A stretch of 64,000 bases of DNA, taken from positions 52,223,618-52,287,617 of the forward strand of contig CM049317.1 of the NCBI GenBank assembly GCA_026874595.1, read 5' to 3'. The notes beneath the pieces were generated by a model. That model searched no databases and was not told where the DNA came from. It worked only from the letters and a program-made list of their open reading frames with translations. Position 1 is the first letter of the stretch; each line of letters starts with the position of its first letter. Shown here piece by piece: positions 61,234-64,000 of this stretch. A program made the translations under genes and the position numbers. This DNA comes from Sipunculus nudus. Lineage: Eukaryota > Annelida > Sipuncula > Golfingiida > Sipunculidae.

Positions 61234-62121
61234 CATATAAGTGGTTGACGTTGTTCTTGTATTTCAGCTGGACCATGTAATATGTTAATTTCCATGGCAT
61301 AGCAATGTCAGATTCTTCAGGAATTATTGAAAAATCTTGAAAACGGCCCACTTAGCCAGGTTACTCTTGCCATGGATCCCTCATTTAGAAAATATTGATT
61401 ATGCGAAAGATGTTTTCAAATCTCACATAATATAAAACATAATAAAATAGTTCTTGTAATGAAATAAGACGTTGGTGCAGCAAATAGAATCGTTGTCAAA
61501 ATATTTTTTGGAAAGTATATTCGGAAAGAATTAAGAGAGCTTTTAAACCTGATTTATACAAGCGATTATAGAAATTTTAAGAGATCCGTAAAATTTTTCT
61601 ATGCCATTATTAGTATTGCTTCATTTAATGTCCTCACTGTTATCTCATGAGATCCAGAGCAGCTTTCATCAAACTGCTAATTACGCGCTAATGGATTTCC
61701 CTTCAACTTCTTGCTGATTCCAATTGGCTTTTCGTCCAGGGATTCCTATCTTCACGGTATCTTGCTTCAAGGACGTGATAAACTAACCAGAACAAGAGGA
61801 TGATTTCATTAAGCTGTCTCTACTTAATTCCCATTATTTCCAGGACTTATTTTCTAGACTTAATTGTTATACCAGTCATCAAAACGGACAACCGATCAAT
61901 GCTTGCTGGATTTATAGCGCTCAAATGTCGTAGTAGCCTTCCTTTGGTTGAAGAAGGTCAGTTAAGAATTTTTATATATGTTTTGGTATGTTTGTATAAA
62001 TATTTTTAATATTTTTCATATTTCAATGATGAAGATGTATCATTTTTTATCTGTTTGTTAACATAAAATGAAAACTCGTTTATCAGTTCACCGTTAACAC
62101 AATACAGCTTTTTTTTAAAGA
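61234..62121. other. anonymous AT-rich sequence
   Basis: No gene or repeat family was recognised. Confidence 0.35.
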
Positions 62122-62379
62122 TTTTTTTTTTTTTGGTGGAGGTAGCCGCCTCAATTTCTTATGCTCTCTTATCTAATTCCTAATCTAAGTATATACATCT
62201 GCAGAGTTCCATTTCGGTTTTGGACTGCGTGACAGGGCGGTAGCTCTCGCTTCCTATCATATCATTTTTTTGTATCCTGGTGTCACCAAGGCCCAGTGTC
62301 TATGCACCTGTTGGTCCCGGGTTTGAATGAATCCCACTCCTGGGTCATAACACCGAGAAACCCCCCAAAGACGCGCTTC
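62122..62379 (-). mobile_element. tRNA-derived SINE, copy 4 (head missing)
   Basis: On the minus strand the body from about GTGTTATGACCCAGGAGTGG to the inverted end GGAGGCGGCTACCTCCACC and an A-rich tail matches the other copies. The tRNA-like head is absent, as in a 5'-truncated insertion. Confidence 0.78.
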
Positions 62380-63073
62380 ATACGACCTTCTAAATAATGT
62401 CAAGGTAAGGGAATAATGGTATGTTGCAAAATGTCACCTGTGTTACAAAATCAACGTAATTGGGGAATAAGCACAAACGTATTGGCATAACTGAGTAATA
62501 AAAGGGGACGTGCTGCGTAGAGTTTGATCTGGACAATTATGTTACGGTAAAAGATCGATATCAAGTGCAAATCTGATATTACTATATCAAAATACTATAA
62601 CTATGACCAAAGGCAAATTTTTGAAAATCACCAATATTAAGAATCTAGCGCATACAAAGACATAAGATAAAGCATATACAAAAAAAACACGCTGGTGGGT
62701 TCGCACTTCAGGCAACCGAAGAAAGTTTCCGCAGTACAGAACTGGACCACAATATCGACATTGAAATAAACTCATGAACCTCCTTTCCATTCCTAAAGGT
62801 TCAGGTAATACATTTGCACCTGATATTTAATTCAGATCTAAACCTAATTTTCAAGCTCTACCGTAAACAAAGCTTCCGTGAGCATCATGTGAAAAAAAAA
62901 TAAAATAAAACATCAGGCGAGTTCTTGGAATCTTCTTCTGCCCTAGCTCCAGGCATTTAAGGATTCTAAGTAGATTAAAAAAAGCATCCATGTTTAATTT
63001 TCTTTTATTAAGATTTTTTATATCTGAGGCTCTTTATCAGTTCTTTTATACCGAATTCAGTTGTCAAATACAC
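62380..63073. other. anonymous AT-rich sequence
   Basis: No feature was recognised. Confidence 0.35.
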
Positions 63074-63086
63074 ATTATTATTATTA

Positions 63087-63145
<59 letters not shown>

Positions 63146-63146
63146 T
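63074..63146. repeat. (ATT)n microsatellite
   Basis: A nearly pure ATT/TTA run of about 24 units. The poly-Tyr frame is an artefact. Confidence 0.97.
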
Positions 63147-64000
63147 AATACAATGTATTTTTTTCGCGAAAAATATTAAAAGGGAGTCAAACATGTCTGT
63201 GAGCATTTATTTTAATTCTCGCTCTATTAGGTTTTTAAGAAGTTTAAGTACTTCTTTATATTAAAAGGATATGATTCTATTATTTAAAATGGATACATAT
63301 GGCTTTTAACAAGACACATTAGTGATAATTGCAGTATTCCTTATTTTAGGTACCGTTTAATTGAGTGCGTCGAACCAGTGTACCCTGGGAAGTAGTTTTA
63401 TGTTATTAAAAGTTTTCCTGATAACAACAGCCTTCTTAGAGTTTGCAAGTCCCAATAAAAAATACCCGCTGAATGGGGTTTGAAACCGTCAAGAAACCCC
63501 GCGGGACATCTCCAGATTCGTTAGTCTTAATGAGAAGGGAAGGGACGTTATTGAATTTCATTTGTGAGTACTAGGAAAAACGAACCGCAAGGGCCTTGCT
63601 TACGTAAGTCGTTTTTCTATCGAGTTAAGACCGAAGGATAGTTGAAATTAAACATCAAATTCACGTCACAGGCGTGTTGGAAATGTAAAAAATTGCTACT
63701 GATGGACCAATAACAAGTCAGATGTAAAAGTATTTTGGTTTGAGCATTTAGGGCAGGATTGAATTGGTTGTCCGCTTTCTTTTTTGCATCCCGGCTGTCG
63801 ATATTTCGAACCAAATTGCGTGTTGTCATGGTGATGTAGGTTTTACAGATAATCTGGATGAGAACTTTGTTCACTTTTGTTATTGTGCTAATTTATCACA
63901 TAGTCACGCCGGTAAACTGTTAAAATATTGAACCAGCAAAACTTAATAAAAAAATCCTGCCGCAATGATTTAATTATATTCATTGACTTTTCCCTAAAAG
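63147..64000. other. anonymous sequence at the window edge
   Basis: No gene was recognised on either strand. Confidence 0.35.

Overview
This is an AT-rich eukaryotic (animal) window with no bacterial-style gene organisation. It has GT...AG spliced coding exons, many (TA)n, (GA)n and (ATT)n microsatellites, tRNA-derived SINEs, decayed LINEs, solo LTRs and short inverted-repeat DNA transposons. The mixture resembles a marine invertebrate, probably a lophotrochozoan such as a mollusc. That assignment is an inference from repeat style only, because no species-diagnostic gene is present.

The best-supported gene is on the minus strand. Exon 1 (19565..20093) encodes a single-pass membrane protein with a basic, Ser-rich N-terminal half, a 9-residue triplicated repeat and one transmembrane segment. 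It ends in a phase-1 donor. About 11.9 kb downstream on that strand, an exon at 7380..7639 has a phase-1 acceptor, a long Ser/Thr/Asn-rich open frame and a strong donor, so the two join in frame. The upstream region is richer in G+C and has an X-box-like (RFX) motif about 100 bp before the first ATG. Later exons were not found and may lie beyond the left edge. A few other short exon-like segments (near 59.3 kb and 40.3 kb) are weak candidates.

The rest is repeat-dominated. Three copies of one LTR family lie at 0.9, 28.4 and 52.1 kb; one has a perfect 4-bp target duplication. A 32-bp minisatellite fills 3.0-4.0 kb and contains an exact 14-unit internal duplication. MITEs of at least five families are present, including a PIF/Harbinger-like one with TTA duplications (9.35 kb), a pogo-like one with TA duplications (8.7 kb) and a four-copy family with GGATCC-like ends (6.4, 10.3, 32.0, 50.0 kb). 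A 340-bp tandem array with G-runs occupies 23.7-25.6 kb. A hAT-like family rich in GACTCG lies at 35.3 and 48.3 kb.

The right half has a broken LINE reverse transcriptase (45.7-47.1 kb), two further LINE 3' ends (53 and 60 kb), a 23-bp minisatellite (55.8 kb), four copies of one tRNA-derived SINE (39.7, 57.2, 60.9, 62.1 kb) and at least two copies of a second SINE-like repeat. I found no CRISPR array, no free-standing tRNA or rRNA gene and no intact autonomous transposon. Identities rest on motif reading by eye; no database search was possible.
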